From Desulfuromonas sp. (GTDB lineage Bacteria; Desulfobacterota; Desulfuromonadia; Desulfuromonadales; Geopsychrobacteraceae), in NCBI GenBank assembly GCA_002868865.1, contig PKUC01000057.1, positions 1-43,691 of the forward strand: a stretch of 43,691 nucleotides of DNA. Reading direction: 5' to 3'. The notes below the pieces were generated by a model. It did not search any database. It had not been told where the DNA came from and was given only the letters and a program-made list of their open reading frames with translations. Below, in pieces: positions 28,594-37,138 of this stretch. Positions within the stretch are counted from its first letter, which is position 1; each line of letters starts with the position of its first letter. The position numbers and the translations under genes were made by a program.

Positions 28594-28748
28594 AATCTGC
28601 CCAGCAGGACCGGTAAGTCCGGTTTCGTGAAGGGATCGTCGTTTACGTGCAGACCGGTGACCAGGGTGAGGTTTCTGTGGCCGCTGGCGCCGCCCGGGCT
28701 GTGCGCTCGAGACTGGCTGGGGAGCAGGCGGAGAGTCGATACGTTGCG

Positions 28749-29807
28749 CTATGAATCTGCGAAGAGAACGAGGTGGCGGACATCGGGGCGAATACCGATC
28801 CGCTCTCCCGGTTGGTGTTCACAATGGCTGGGGACCAAAGCCTGAACCTTATCGCCGTTGTCGAGACGCAGGTTGTAGAGCACGTTGGCTCCGCGGAAAT
28901 TTCTGCGAAGAACTTCGGCGGTCACTGGGCTGTCTTCGGTGTGGATGATGTCCTCCGGGCGGATCAGTATTTTGACTGCGCTGCCGCTGGGAAAATCAAC
29001 GTTAAAGCTCCCCTGCAGGGGACCCAGCCCGGATTCGACGGTCCGGTCTTTTTTGACGGTTCCCGTGATTAAGGCGCCCTCTCCGACAAATTCGGCAATC
29101 CGTGGCGTCAAAGGCTCATGGTAAAGCTGATGGCTCCCGTCCCATTGCTGGATTTCACCGTTGTGCATGACCCCGATGCGGTCGGCTACGGCGAAGGCCT
29201 CATGCTGGTTGTGGGTGACGAACAGGGCGGTGGTACCGTTCTCTTTGAGGATGTCACGCACCTCCATCGACAGTCGTTCCCGCAGGGTGACGTCAAGATT
29301 GGAGAAAGGTTCGTCCATCAGCAGCAGTTGTGGTTTGGGAGCCAGGGCGCGGGCCAGGGCAACTCGTTGCTGCTGCCCGCCGGAGACCTCGTGGGGATAC
29401 TTGCTGTGTTCGGCATAGAGTCCGACCAGCTCCAGCGCCTCCTGGATACGGTGGACACGTTCCACGTGGGAGAACTTTCGCAACCCAAAACCAACGTTAT
29501 CCGCGATCGTCAGATGAGGGAACAGAGCGTAGTCCTGAAAGACCATGCCGATATTGCGCTTGGCCGGGGGGAGCGTGTTCTCGGGTGCGCTGACCGTCTT
29601 CCCGTTGAGTTTCACCGTTCCGTTTAGCAGCGGTTCGAAGCCGGCGATGATGCGCAGAACCGTCGTCTTACCACAACCGCTCTCGCCAAGCAGACAGCCG
29701 ATCTCTCCCTGATTCAAGGTCAGCGACAGGTTGCGGACGACCAGATGCCGGTCGTAGGCCTGAGAAATATCATCAAGTTGTAGAACGATATCGTGATGTT
29801 GCGTCAT
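28749..29807 (-). CDS. fbpC: Iron(III) ABC transporter ATP-binding protein
   Basis: Cytoplasmic ATPase of a ferric-iron importer. 352 residues. Walker A LGESGCGKTTVLR is at about residues 40-52, the signature VSGGQQQRVALARAL at about 138-152, Walker B LLLMDEPFSNLD at about 158-169 and the switch His in VTHNQHEAF near 195. The C-terminal third is a TOBE-type domain (VKILIRPEDII). The start at 29807 has AGGAG 8 nt upstream; the longer frame to 29906 runs into the permease gene and is not used. It follows the permease gene by 11 bp. Confidence 0.93.
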   Translation of the reverse strand: MTQHHDIVLQLDDISQAYDRHLVVRNLSLTLNQGEIGCLLGESGCGKTTVLRIIAGFEPLLNGTVKLNGKTVSAPENTLPPAKRNIGMVFQDYALFPHLTIADNVGFGLRKFSHVERVHRIQEALELVGLYAEHSKYPHEVSGGQQQRVALARALAPKPQLLLMDEPFSNLDVTLRERLSMEVRDILKENGTTALFVTHNQHEAFAVADRIGVMHNGEIQQWDGSHQLYHEPLTPRIAEFVGEGALITGTVKKDRTVESGLGPLQGSFNVDFPSGSAVKILIRPEDIIHTEDSPVTAEVLRRNFRGANVLYNLRLDNGDKVQALVPSHCEHQPGERIGIRPDVRHLVLFADS

Positions 29808-29818
29808 GGTGTGCGCTC

Positions 29819-31477
29819 CTATTTGTCTGCACCCCGCATCAAAAGGACGATGGGAATCAGCCCGGTCAGCAGTAAGGTTAATGAGGGAAGGGCCGCGCGC
29901 TCCCATTCACCTTCCGAAGTCAGTTCGAAGATCTTTACCGCCAAAGTGTCCCAGCCAAACGGACGGGTCATTAGGGTAATCGGCATTTCTTTCATGACAT
30001 CGACAAAGACCAGTGTCAGGGCGGTTAAGAGACCGCCGCGCAGCATGGGAAGATGGATCTTTGTCAGCAGTCGCAATCCGCGCAAGCCCATCAGTCGCGA
30101 AGCTTCGTCGATGTTGCCGGTGACCCGGTGCATGGCGCTGTCGATCGGTTTGAAGCCGGCAGCCATAAAGCGAACCAGGTAGGCGATCAGCATGACGGCG
30201 ATGGTTCCCTGCAGCAGCGGTGGCAGTTCGATGCCGAACAGGCTGCGGGCCGTGTCGATGAGCAGGTTGTCGAGCCCGGCCAGCGGGATGAAGATGCCGA
30301 CCGCCAGGACGGTTCCGGGCAGGGCGTAGCCGAGGGTGGCGAGTCGCACTAGATTGGACGTCAGGCGATCGCGATGGCGACGTCCGGCATAGGCGAGCAG
30401 CAGCGCGACGCTGGTGATGAGCAGGGCCGCGGCCAGTCCCAGGCCGAGGGAATGACCGAGCAGCTCAATGTAGCGTTTGTCGAACTCTTCACTGAAGATG
30501 TTCAGGGTCCAGATGAGTAACTGCAGAGCCGGAAGGAGAAAGGCGATCAGCAGAACCGACAGGGCATAGCCGGTGGCGGCGTAGCGTTTCCAGCCGTGCA
30601 GGTCGATTCGCTCGGCGCGGGCGGTGATGCGGCTCTGGGAGAAGCGCATCCGAGAGCGCATTCGTTGTTCGATGAGGATGAAGATAAACACCAGCACTAC
30701 CAGCAGTGATGACAACTGGGCGGCGGCCGGCAAAGAGAAGAAACCGAACCAGGCCTTGTAGATGGCGGTGGTGAAGGTGTCGAAATTGAAGATCGACACG
30801 GCGCCGAAGTCGGCCATGGTTTCCATCAGGACCAGGGTCGCGCCACCGGCGATCCACGGGCGGGCCATCGGCAGGACCACCCGAAAGAAACCGCTGACTG
30901 GTGTGCAGCCGAGGCTCTCAGCCGCTTCCAGCCCGCGTTTTCCCTGGGTTTGGAAGGCGTTGCGCGCCAGCAGGTAGACGTAAGGATAGAGAGCCAGCGA
31001 CATGACTATGACCACGCCGAAGGCTGAGCGGATATCGGGAACCCAGATCCCGTTGCCGAACCACTGACGTAACTGTGTTTGTACCGGTCCGGTAAAATCG
31101 AACAGGCCGAGAAAAACGAAGGCCAGCACGTAGGTCGGCATGGCGAGAGGTAGCAGCAACGCCCACGAAAAGATTTTCCGCCCGGGGAAATCGCAGGCAC
31201 CGGTCAGCCAGGCCAGACTGACGCCGAGCAGCAGTGTTCCTGTACCGACACCGATGATCAGCTTCAAGCTGTTGAACAGCAGGGTGGCAAGGAGTGTTTC
31301 GCGCAGGTGCTGCCAAATGTCCCAGGCGGGATCGAGCCAGGCCAGGAGCAGAACCGAGAGGGGGACAATGATCAGAACCGCGACCAAGCCGGTCACGATC
31401 TGCCAGCCCGAAGGTTTAAGCAGCCGTGAGGTGGCTGCACGCGCAGCCACCCCACATTGTCTGATCGAGTCCGTCAT
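29819..31477 (-). CDS. fbpB: Iron(III) ABC transporter permease
   Basis: A 552-residue inner-membrane protein with about twelve helices formed by two fused permease halves, as usual for FbpB/SfuB. Each half has a binding-protein-dependent transport loop: EAAESLGCTPVSGFFRVVLPMARP in the first (near residue 190) and DEASRLMGLRGLRLLTKIHLPMLRG in the second (near 475), both matching the EAA contact for the ATPase. It lies 21 bp after fbpA and 11 bp before fbpC. Confidence 0.93.
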   Translation of the reverse strand: MTDSIRQCGVAARAATSRLLKPSGWQIVTGLVAVLIIVPLSVLLLAWLDPAWDIWQHLRETLLATLLFNSLKLIIGVGTGTLLLGVSLAWLTGACDFPGRKIFSWALLLPLAMPTYVLAFVFLGLFDFTGPVQTQLRQWFGNGIWVPDIRSAFGVVIVMSLALYPYVYLLARNAFQTQGKRGLEAAESLGCTPVSGFFRVVLPMARPWIAGGATLVLMETMADFGAVSIFNFDTFTTAIYKAWFGFFSLPAAAQLSSLLVVLVFIFILIEQRMRSRMRFSQSRITARAERIDLHGWKRYAATGYALSVLLIAFLLPALQLLIWTLNIFSEEFDKRYIELLGHSLGLGLAAALLITSVALLLAYAGRRHRDRLTSNLVRLATLGYALPGTVLAVGIFIPLAGLDNLLIDTARSLFGIELPPLLQGTIAVMLIAYLVRFMAAGFKPIDSAMHRVTGNIDEASRLMGLRGLRLLTKIHLPMLRGGLLTALTLVFVDVMKEMPITLMTRPFGWDTLAVKIFELTSEGEWERAALPSLTLLLTGLIPIVLLMRGADK

Positions 31478-31498
31478 CTTGAATTCTCCGGGGACGGG

Positions 31499-32506
31499 TT
31501 AGCGGTAACCGGCGCGATCCATCAACTTGATAGCGTCGCTTTGGAGGGCGCCGGCATCAGCCAGGTTCTGGTCGCTGGCTTTGAACGTGCCCCAGGCCTT
31601 AACGTATTCGTGAGCTTCGACATTGGGGTTGACCGGGTATTCCATGTTGGCGTCAGCGAACAGGTTCTGAGCCTTTTCAGAAGAGAGCCATTCGAGAAAT
31701 TTGATGGCTGCTTCAGAATTCTTGGCGTATTTGGTGACGCCAGCCCCCGAAACGTTGACGTGGACACCGGTACTGTTCTGATTCGGCCAGTAGAGGGCCA
31801 ACTTCAGGTCGGGATTTTTCTTCAGCAAGCGACCGAAGTAGTAGGTATTGACGATCGCCACATCGCCTTGACCGGCGAGGATGGCTTCCATTGTTTTGGT
31901 ATCGTTGGAGAAGGGCGCTGCGGCCAGATTAGCAACCCAGGACTCAACGATTTCTGCGGCTTTTTTCTCGCCGTGCTCGGCGATCAGCATCGCCACCAGC
32001 GACTGATTGTAGACCTTTTTTGACGTTCTCAGCAGAAGGCGTTTGTTCCAGACGTCGTCCCCTAAGGCTTCATAGGTTGAAAGTTCTTCAGGTGTGACAC
32101 GCTCAGTGCTGTAGACGATGGTTCGAGCCCGTAGCGATAAACCGAACCAGTTGTTGTTGGGGTCACGCAGATTGGCGGGGACATTGGCATTCAGAACGTT
32201 CGAATCCACCTTTTGAAGAACTCCTTCATTGGCGGCATGCCAGAGGTTGCCGGCGTCAACAGTGATCAGCAGGTCGGCGCGGGTGTTCTTGCCTTCCGCT
32301 TTAAGGCGCTGCAGCAATGGCCCGGCCTTGTCGGTCACGTAGGTAATTTCTGTGCCGGTTTCCTGGGTGTAGGCTTCAAAGAGCGGCTTAATCAGGTGTT
32401 CCTTGCGGGCTGAATAGACGACCAGTTCAGCGGCCAAAGCCTGGCCGATGGGGATGGCGAACATCAGAAGCAGCAGGAACAGGGCGGTTTTGCGCAGGTT
32501 TGACAT
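31499..32506 (-). CDS. fbpA: Iron(III) ABC transporter substrate-binding protein
   Basis: Periplasmic ferric-iron-binding protein of the FbpA/FutA group. 335 residues with a cleavable signal peptide (residues 1 to about 25, ending QALAA). The mature start LVVYSARKEHLIKPLFEAY is typical, and NTYYFGRLLKKNP (about 219-231) has the paired tyrosines used to bind Fe(III). The C-terminal region with NVSGAGVTKYAKN and EWLSSEKAQ fits. GGAG lies about 9 nt upstream of the ATG. It is the first gene of the fbpABC operon and sits behind a promoter with a Fur box. Confidence 0.95.
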   Translation of the reverse strand: MSNLRKTALFLLLLMFAIPIGQALAAELVVYSARKEHLIKPLFEAYTQETGTEITYVTDKAGPLLQRLKAEGKNTRADLLITVDAGNLWHAANEGVLQKVDSNVLNANVPANLRDPNNNWFGLSLRARTIVYSTERVTPEELSTYEALGDDVWNKRLLLRTSKKVYNQSLVAMLIAEHGEKKAAEIVESWVANLAAAPFSNDTKTMEAILAGQGDVAIVNTYYFGRLLKKNPDLKLALYWPNQNSTGVHVNVSGAGVTKYAKNSEAAIKFLEWLSSEKAQNLFADANMEYPVNPNVEAHEYVKAWGTFKASDQNLADAGALQSDAIKLMDRAGYR

Positions 32507-32531
32507 GAGAGAAACTCCGTTTTTGTTGGTT

Positions 32532-32550
32532 GATAATGAAAACTGTTATC
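32532..32550. promoter_or_regulatory. Fur box
   Basis: GATAATGAAAACTGTTATC matches the 19-bp Fur consensus (GATAATGATAATCATTATC) at 15 positions. It lies immediately downstream of the fbp -10 box, covering the expected transcription start, the classic place for iron-dependent repression. Confidence 0.85.
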
Positions 32551-32552
32551 AA

Positions 32553-32581
32553 TTAATACGAAAACCGACTTTTCTTGTCAA
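32553..32581 (-). promoter_or_regulatory. Sigma-70 promoter of fbpABC
   Basis: On the minus strand a perfect TTGACA (32576-32581) and TATTAA (32553-32558) are exactly 17 bp apart, about 46 bp upstream of the fbpA start. Confidence 0.8.
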
Positions 32582-32626
32582 GAAAAAACGGACAAAGTCG
32601 TCTATTGAAAAAGCCTATTCTTATTT

Positions 32627-32695
32627 CAGAATGTTATTGCTGACGGCGGGTAATCGTCTTTTTGGGGATGCAACATTCTGAGATCATTATGATCT
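32627..32695. repeat. Inverted repeats between fbpA promoter and the beta-barrel gene
   Basis: CAGAATGTT (32627-32635) and AACATTCTG (32672-32680) form a 9-bp inverted repeat with a 36-nt spacer. Directly next to it, AGATCATTATGATCT (32681-32695) is a perfect 7-1-7 palindrome. Neither is followed by a T run that would make a good terminator. They may be an operator or structured RNA end. The rest of this 250-bp gap shows nothing recognisable. Confidence 0.4.
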
Positions 32696-32760
32696 TAAAA
32701 TAGAGAAACCTTCAGGGAGGCAGCTGTTGTCGCTCATGCCTGATAGGCCGACAGGGTGAA

Positions 32761-33969
32761 TTAAAAGTACCAGCGCAGCAGCATTCCTCCGCTATCACCC
32801 TGTGCGCCGAATTCGGACCGGGGCACGGGGATTGTCCCGAACTGGAGGTCAGGCTTTCTCCCGCTGTTATGGCTGTAGTAAAGATCGAGGCTGAGGTTGT
32901 CGTCCAGCGATACCTGGAGTCGTGGCCTCATCAGTGACGAATCGTCATCGAGGTTATGGATGATGAGGCTGGAGAGGGACAGCAGAGGATGGACCTCCCA
33001 TGAGGGCGCTATCAGCAGGTACTGCTGGCCGACAAGAGATGAAAGCCCTTCTGTGTGGGTCGCCGCCGTGGCCGCATCGAGATAATCTTCGGGTTGGTCG
33101 GTTCCGGCGCCGTTATAGAGATACTCGGTCAACAGGACGATGCCGCTGTCGAAACGATACCAGAGTTCGACGGCTCCGATCTCAAACCTGTGGTGCAGAT
33201 CTCCGTCCACGCTATCGGTGTTTTTTCCCTTGTAGTGACTGAGTTCCAGCTTGACTCCGAGGGGCCCGAGGTTGCCGGCGATTCCGAATCCGAGCATGGC
33301 ACGATCACGCAGGGTACCGCCGATCGCTAAAAAATCGGTGGCGACGCGGTTGTCTGAAAAGGTGATCAGGTAGCTGTTGTCCTGTTCTTCTGGTCCGAAC
33401 ACGGCTGTTGCGCCGATCTGCCCGCCCAGCCCGAAGTAGTGGACTCCGTGGATGGCATCGACCCCGGCGCGGATGTCGCTGTCGAGAACATCGGGGGCAA
33501 ATGGGGCGACGACGTCGAGGGGTGAGACGGTGGCGATCCGGCCGAAACCGATCGCTTGTCGTCCGATCGATACGTCACCATTCTTGCTGCGGGCGGTCAG
33601 GTTGAGGCGATCGATCGACAGTCGATTAGACCAGTTGTGATTCTTTTGCCAGTTCTTTTCCAGATCGACGTAGCGGTTCGGTGATTGCCCGGCAAGGGTA
33701 ACCTGCTCCGTGAGGTCACTGTAGGACAGTTGATTGTCAAGGGCCGATTCAAGTTCCAGTCGCGGGGTTGGGGTTGCGTTCACCTCGACCCTCTGACTGG
33801 CGGCGATGAGAGTTCCGGTGCTCTCTTTCCCTACCGGCCCGTTCTGATAGCTGAGTCCCAGCAGTTTGAGGTGTCCGCCGATGACCGTTTGCTCCGCAGA
33901 AAAAGCTTTAGCCGGCTGGACCAGTAGCAACAGCAGCGATATGCAGAGTACCGCCCGGGGCAAAATCAT
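32761..33969 (-). CDS. Outer-membrane beta-barrel protein, last gene of the Lol-like ABC operon
   Basis: A 402-residue exported protein. The signal peptide (residues 1 to about 24, ending KAFSA) is followed by repeated amphipathic strands with alternating hydrophobic residues, for example VGAVELWYRFDSGIVLLTEYLYNG and LSLDLYYSHNSG. The C-terminus is WYF with a final Phe, the usual outer-membrane targeting signature. It contains a conserved-looking SIGRQAIGFGRIATVSPLDVVAPF segment (about 133-155). No porin family is named. The start overlaps the ATPase gene stop by 4 bp, so it belongs to that operon and is likely the outer-membrane partner of the ABC system. Confidence 0.75.
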   Translation of the reverse strand: MILPRAVLCISLLLLLVQPAKAFSAEQTVIGGHLKLLGLSYQNGPVGKESTGTLIAASQRVEVNATPTPRLELESALDNQLSYSDLTEQVTLAGQSPNRYVDLEKNWQKNHNWSNRLSIDRLNLTARSKNGDVSIGRQAIGFGRIATVSPLDVVAPFAPDVLDSDIRAGVDAIHGVHYFGLGGQIGATAVFGPEEQDNSYLITFSDNRVATDFLAIGGTLRDRAMLGFGIAGNLGPLGVKLELSHYKGKNTDSVDGDLHHRFEIGAVELWYRFDSGIVLLTEYLYNGAGTDQPEDYLDAATAATHTEGLSSLVGQQYLLIAPSWEVHPLLSLSSLIIHNLDDDSSLMRPRLQVSLDDNLSLDLYYSHNSGRKPDLQFGTIPVPRSEFGAQGDSGGMLLRWYF

Positions 33970-34661
33970 AGGCTGTCCGGTGTGCTGCTGTCCTCTTCGA
34001 GGCGGCCATCCCGCAGGCGGATAACGCGCGCGGCATGGGCGATGACCAGCGGATCGTGTGAGCTGAACAGAAACGTCATTCCCTTGTCGCGATTCAGGCC
34101 GCGCATCAGTTCCAGCAGGTCTTCGGCGGTGCGCGAGTCGAGGTTAGCCGTCGGCTCGTCGGCAAGAATGACGGCTGGCTGTGGAGCGATCGCCCTGGCA
34201 ATGGCGACCCGCTGCTGTTGCCCGCCGGAGAGATCGTTGGGGCGGCGGTCTTCGAGCCCGCCAATGCCGAGTTCGGTAAACAGCTTTTCGATTTGGCGGC
34301 GTCTCAGTTGTGCCGGAATCCCTTGCAACATGAGGATGAATTCGGCGTTTTCGGCGGCGGTCAGGACCGGGATCAGGTTGTAAGACTGGAAGATGAAGCC
34401 GATCCGTTGCAGGCGGAAGTCGGCCCGTTCTTTAGCGGTCATCTGTTGGTAGTTTTCCCCGGCGACGGTAACTGTTCCTTCCGTTGCACTGTCAAGAGCG
34501 CCGACGATATTGAGGACTGTTGTCTTTCCGCTGCCCGAGGGTCCGGCGAGGACGGCGAATTCTCTGCGGTTGATCGTCAGATTCAGGGCGTCAACGGCGA
34601 CGATCTGCTGACTGCCGATGGGGTAGATCTTGCTTATATTGCGGAGAGTGATCAGGGCCAT
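33966..34661 (-). CDS. LolD/MacB-type ABC transporter ATP-binding protein
   Basis: A 231-residue ATPase of the LolD/MacB/FtsE branch. Walker A AGPSGSGKTTVLN is at about residues 38-50, LQRIGFIFQSYNLIPVLTAAENAEF (about 84-108) is the typical Q-loop region of this branch, the signature LSGGQQQRVAIARAI is at about 145-159, Walker B VILADEPTANLD at about 165-176 and the switch His in SSHDP near 200. It works with the two FtsX-type permeases upstream (22-bp gap). ATPases of this branch drive periplasmic mechanical work rather than substrate import. Confidence 0.92.
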   Translation of the reverse strand: MALITLRNISKIYPIGSQQIVAVDALNLTINRREFAVLAGPSGSGKTTVLNIVGALDSATEGTVTVAGENYQQMTAKERADFRLQRIGFIFQSYNLIPVLTAAENAEFILMLQGIPAQLRRRQIEKLFTELGIGGLEDRRPNDLSGGQQQRVAIARAIAPQPAVILADEPTANLDSRTAEDLLELMRGLNRDKGMTFLFSSHDPLVIAHAARVIRLRDGRLEEDSSTPDSL

Positions 34662-34683
34662 ATCGCCTCAACAGTTTTTAGTG

Positions 34684-35922
34684 TTAGTGGTGGCGCATTG
34701 CGGTTGCCGGAGCGGTCCGTGCCGCTTTGTTCGCCGGATAGAGAGCGGCGATGACCGCTAAAATCAGAACATAGATCGACATCTTGCCCATGTAGACCAG
34801 ATCCCACCCGGCGCGCATGACCGGATCAAACACGACGCCACCGAACTCCATTGTCTCAGGGACAAAATCGCGCAGATCGATACCGACATCGACCAGATAC
34901 CAGGTCACCAGTGTGCCGAGGATGTTGCCGAACAGCATCGCGATCAGGCCGATGAGAAACGCCTCTGACATCACCATGATCCGCAATTTTGCCGGCGACG
35001 CCCCGACGGCGAGGATGACGCCGAATTCACGGATCCGCTCCATCACCGACATCAGCAGGGTGTTGATGACGCCGATAGTGACGATCAGAACGATAATGAG
35101 AAAAATAAACTTCTGGCTGGCGTAGTCCAGCTTGATCGCGTTGGACAGGTTTTCCATCGCCACCTCCCAGCTGACCACATTGAGGCCTGCACCCGGCGGG
35201 ATCAGTGCAGCGATTTCGGTCGTGAGCTGATCTTCCAGATCGGGATGGTCGAGGATGATGGCCAGCTCGTGGATTGCGTTGGGATGAGCGGCCATCGCTG
35301 CGGCTCGCTGCCGACCGACCATGACCAGCGAACTGTCGACAGCGCGGATCCCGGAAGAGACCACCCCCCTGATGCGGAACAGTTCATTCGTCAGCGTTCC
35401 ATTCTCACCCCGGCTGGTGACGACAAACTTATTGCCGATGTTCAGTTTGAGTTCGGTCAGCAGGCGGCTGCCGATCAAGGCATCACGACCATCGAGGGTG
35501 CGGATCACCTCCGGCGCTGCGATATTTTTCAGGAGCGGGTTGATGTCGTTTTCGCGTGCCGGGTCGATGCCGGTCAGCAGAATGCCGCGGCTCTCGCGAC
35601 TCGACTGCGCCAGTCCCGGCAGGTAGACGCGGGGTAAAGTGGCCCTGACGCCGGGCAGCGCAGAAATTTTATGATCGAGGTCTTCCTTGTCCCAGAACAG
35701 GCGATCATCCCGGGACGAGACGTAGTCTCCCCGGTAGACGGCGATGTGCCCCGATCCGGAGCGTACGCCGCTGTCGACCATCTGAGCATAGACGCCAAAG
35801 GACAGGTTGTGAAAGGCCTGTACCAGCATCAGGCTGACGCTGATCGCGATCAGAGTGATGAGTGTGCGGCGTCGATTGCGCCAGATATTTCGCCAGGCCA
35901 GAATCAACATGTCAGTCCTCAT
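34684..35922 (-). CDS. FtsX/LolC-type ABC permease, second copy
   Basis: A 412-residue inner-membrane protein with MacB/LolC topology: one N-terminal helix after LAWRNIWRNRRRT (about residues 20-42), a large periplasmic domain (about 45-270) and three C-terminal helices (about 275-300, 320-350, 372-395). The cytoplasmic MERIREFGVILAVGASPAKLRIM (about 293-315) is the coupling segment typical of the FtsX fold. It overlaps the first permease gene by 11 bp and shares its N-terminal RNxWRNRRRTLxTL motif, so the pair looks like an old duplication (LolC/LolE-like). Confidence 0.9.
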   Translation of the reverse strand: MRTDMLILAWRNIWRNRRRTLITLIAISVSLMLVQAFHNLSFGVYAQMVDSGVRSGSGHIAVYRGDYVSSRDDRLFWDKEDLDHKISALPGVRATLPRVYLPGLAQSSRESRGILLTGIDPARENDINPLLKNIAAPEVIRTLDGRDALIGSRLLTELKLNIGNKFVVTSRGENGTLTNELFRIRGVVSSGIRAVDSSLVMVGRQRAAAMAAHPNAIHELAIILDHPDLEDQLTTEIAALIPPGAGLNVVSWEVAMENLSNAIKLDYASQKFIFLIIVLIVTIGVINTLLMSVMERIREFGVILAVGASPAKLRIMVMSEAFLIGLIAMLFGNILGTLVTWYLVDVGIDLRDFVPETMEFGGVVFDPVMRAGWDLVYMGKMSIYVLILAVIAALYPANKAARTAPATAMRHH

Positions 35923-37138
35923 GGATGGCGGTAGCCGGTTGCAGTTTTGCCGCGCGCCGGGCTGGAAAAACCCCCGCCAGAACCGCGATTATCAGCAGCA
36001 GATAGGCTGGATCTACAAAGTTCCGCAATTCAAAGATGGCTTTGAGCCGTGGCTGAATGGTGCCGCCCGCGTAGGTAACCGGACTGATCCAGGCAGAGAG
36101 ATCGATGCCGACCTGTGTCATGTAGAGACTCAGTCCGAAGCCGCATAGCAGGCCGAAGGCAGTCCCGATCAGGCCGAGCAGGAAGGATTCAAGCAGAACC
36201 ATCTGCCTGATTTGCCGGGGTTGTACGCCGAGCGCCATCAGGATGCCGAATTCGCGGCTTCGTTCCATCACTGACATGAAGATGGTGTTAAGAATCCCGA
36301 GACCGGTGGCAAAGTAAAGGATAATGACAAAGATCAGCCGACTGACGTCGAAGGATGCGATCGCTTCGCGCATCTCCGGCAGCAGTTGCCCCCAGTCGGT
36401 GACAGCGAGTTCTTGCGGTAGGGTCGATGCAAGATGTGATTTGTACTCTGTGGCGCGCAGCGGGTCATCGACGGCCACCGCAATTTCATGGAGTTTGCCG
36501 TCGATGGACATCACTGACTGCAGCCATCGCTGTGGCACCAGAATCAGATTGTTGTCGTGGCTGCTGTGTCCGGTGCGGAAGAGGCCACTGACGGTGAGCA
36601 GGTCGTTGCCGATCGATCCGTCCGCGGCCTGGGTGACGAAGATTATCTCATCCCCGGTGGACACCCCCAGTTTTTTTGCCAGGCTCACGCCGAGGATTGC
36701 CCCGGACTCTGAATCGTTATTTAGGTAGCTTCCTGAGACCAGGTGTTCATGCAGGTTGGTGACAGTTTTTTCTCGGGCGGGCTGGATGCCGAGCAGTTCG
36801 GCGGGATAGCTGTTCTCTTCGTGTGACACCAGACCGAAGCCGCGCAGCCGTGGACTGGCCCCGACGACGATTCTTTTCTCTGTCAGGGTGTGAAGTTGCT
36901 GTGGGTCGACTCTGAAGTTTTTGTACATGTCACGATCATCGAGGTAACCGGGTGCGGTGATCACTAGGTGGCCGTGGTATTGTCCGGTGGTCGAAGCAAG
37001 AATGTCCACCAGCATGCCCGAAAAGACCCCGAGCGACAGGGTCAGCAGCGCCAGCGAGATAACCATCGCCGACAGCGTCAGCAGGGTGCGGCGCCGATTG
37101 CGCCAGAGATTGCGTGATGCGAGGCGTAGGACCATCAT
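35912..37138 (-). CDS. FtsX/LolC-type ABC permease, first copy
   Basis: A 408-residue inner-membrane protein with the same layout as its downstream neighbour: N-terminal LASRNLWRNRRRTLLTL then a helix (about residues 18-42), a periplasmic domain (about 45-265) and three C-terminal helices. The coupling segment is MERSREFGILMALGVQPRQIRQM (about 290-312). Its ATG directly follows the stop of the LolA-like gene, and its end overlaps the next permease by 11 bp. It should form a heterodimer with the second permease and use the ATPase at 33966. Confidence 0.9.
   Translation of the reverse strand: MMVLRLASRNLWRNRRRTLLTLSAMVISLALLTLSLGVFSGMLVDILASTTGQYHGHLVITAPGYLDDRDMYKNFRVDPQQLHTLTEKRIVVGASPRLRGFGLVSHEENSYPAELLGIQPAREKTVTNLHEHLVSGSYLNNDSESGAILGVSLAKKLGVSTGDEIIFVTQAADGSIGNDLLTVSGLFRTGHSSHDNNLILVPQRWLQSVMSIDGKLHEIAVAVDDPLRATEYKSHLASTLPQELAVTDWGQLLPEMREAIASFDVSRLIFVIILYFATGLGILNTIFMSVMERSREFGILMALGVQPRQIRQMVLLESFLLGLIGTAFGLLCGFGLSLYMTQVGIDLSAWISPVTYAGGTIQPRLKAIFELRNFVDPAYLLLIIAVLAGVFPARRAAKLQPATAIHED

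Noticed and set aside
28594-28748. Possible gene fragment on the minus strand upstream of the small-gene terminator
   Set aside because: One frame (with NLTLVTGLHVNDDPF) looks protein-like, but there is no start signal or recognised family, so it is not called.
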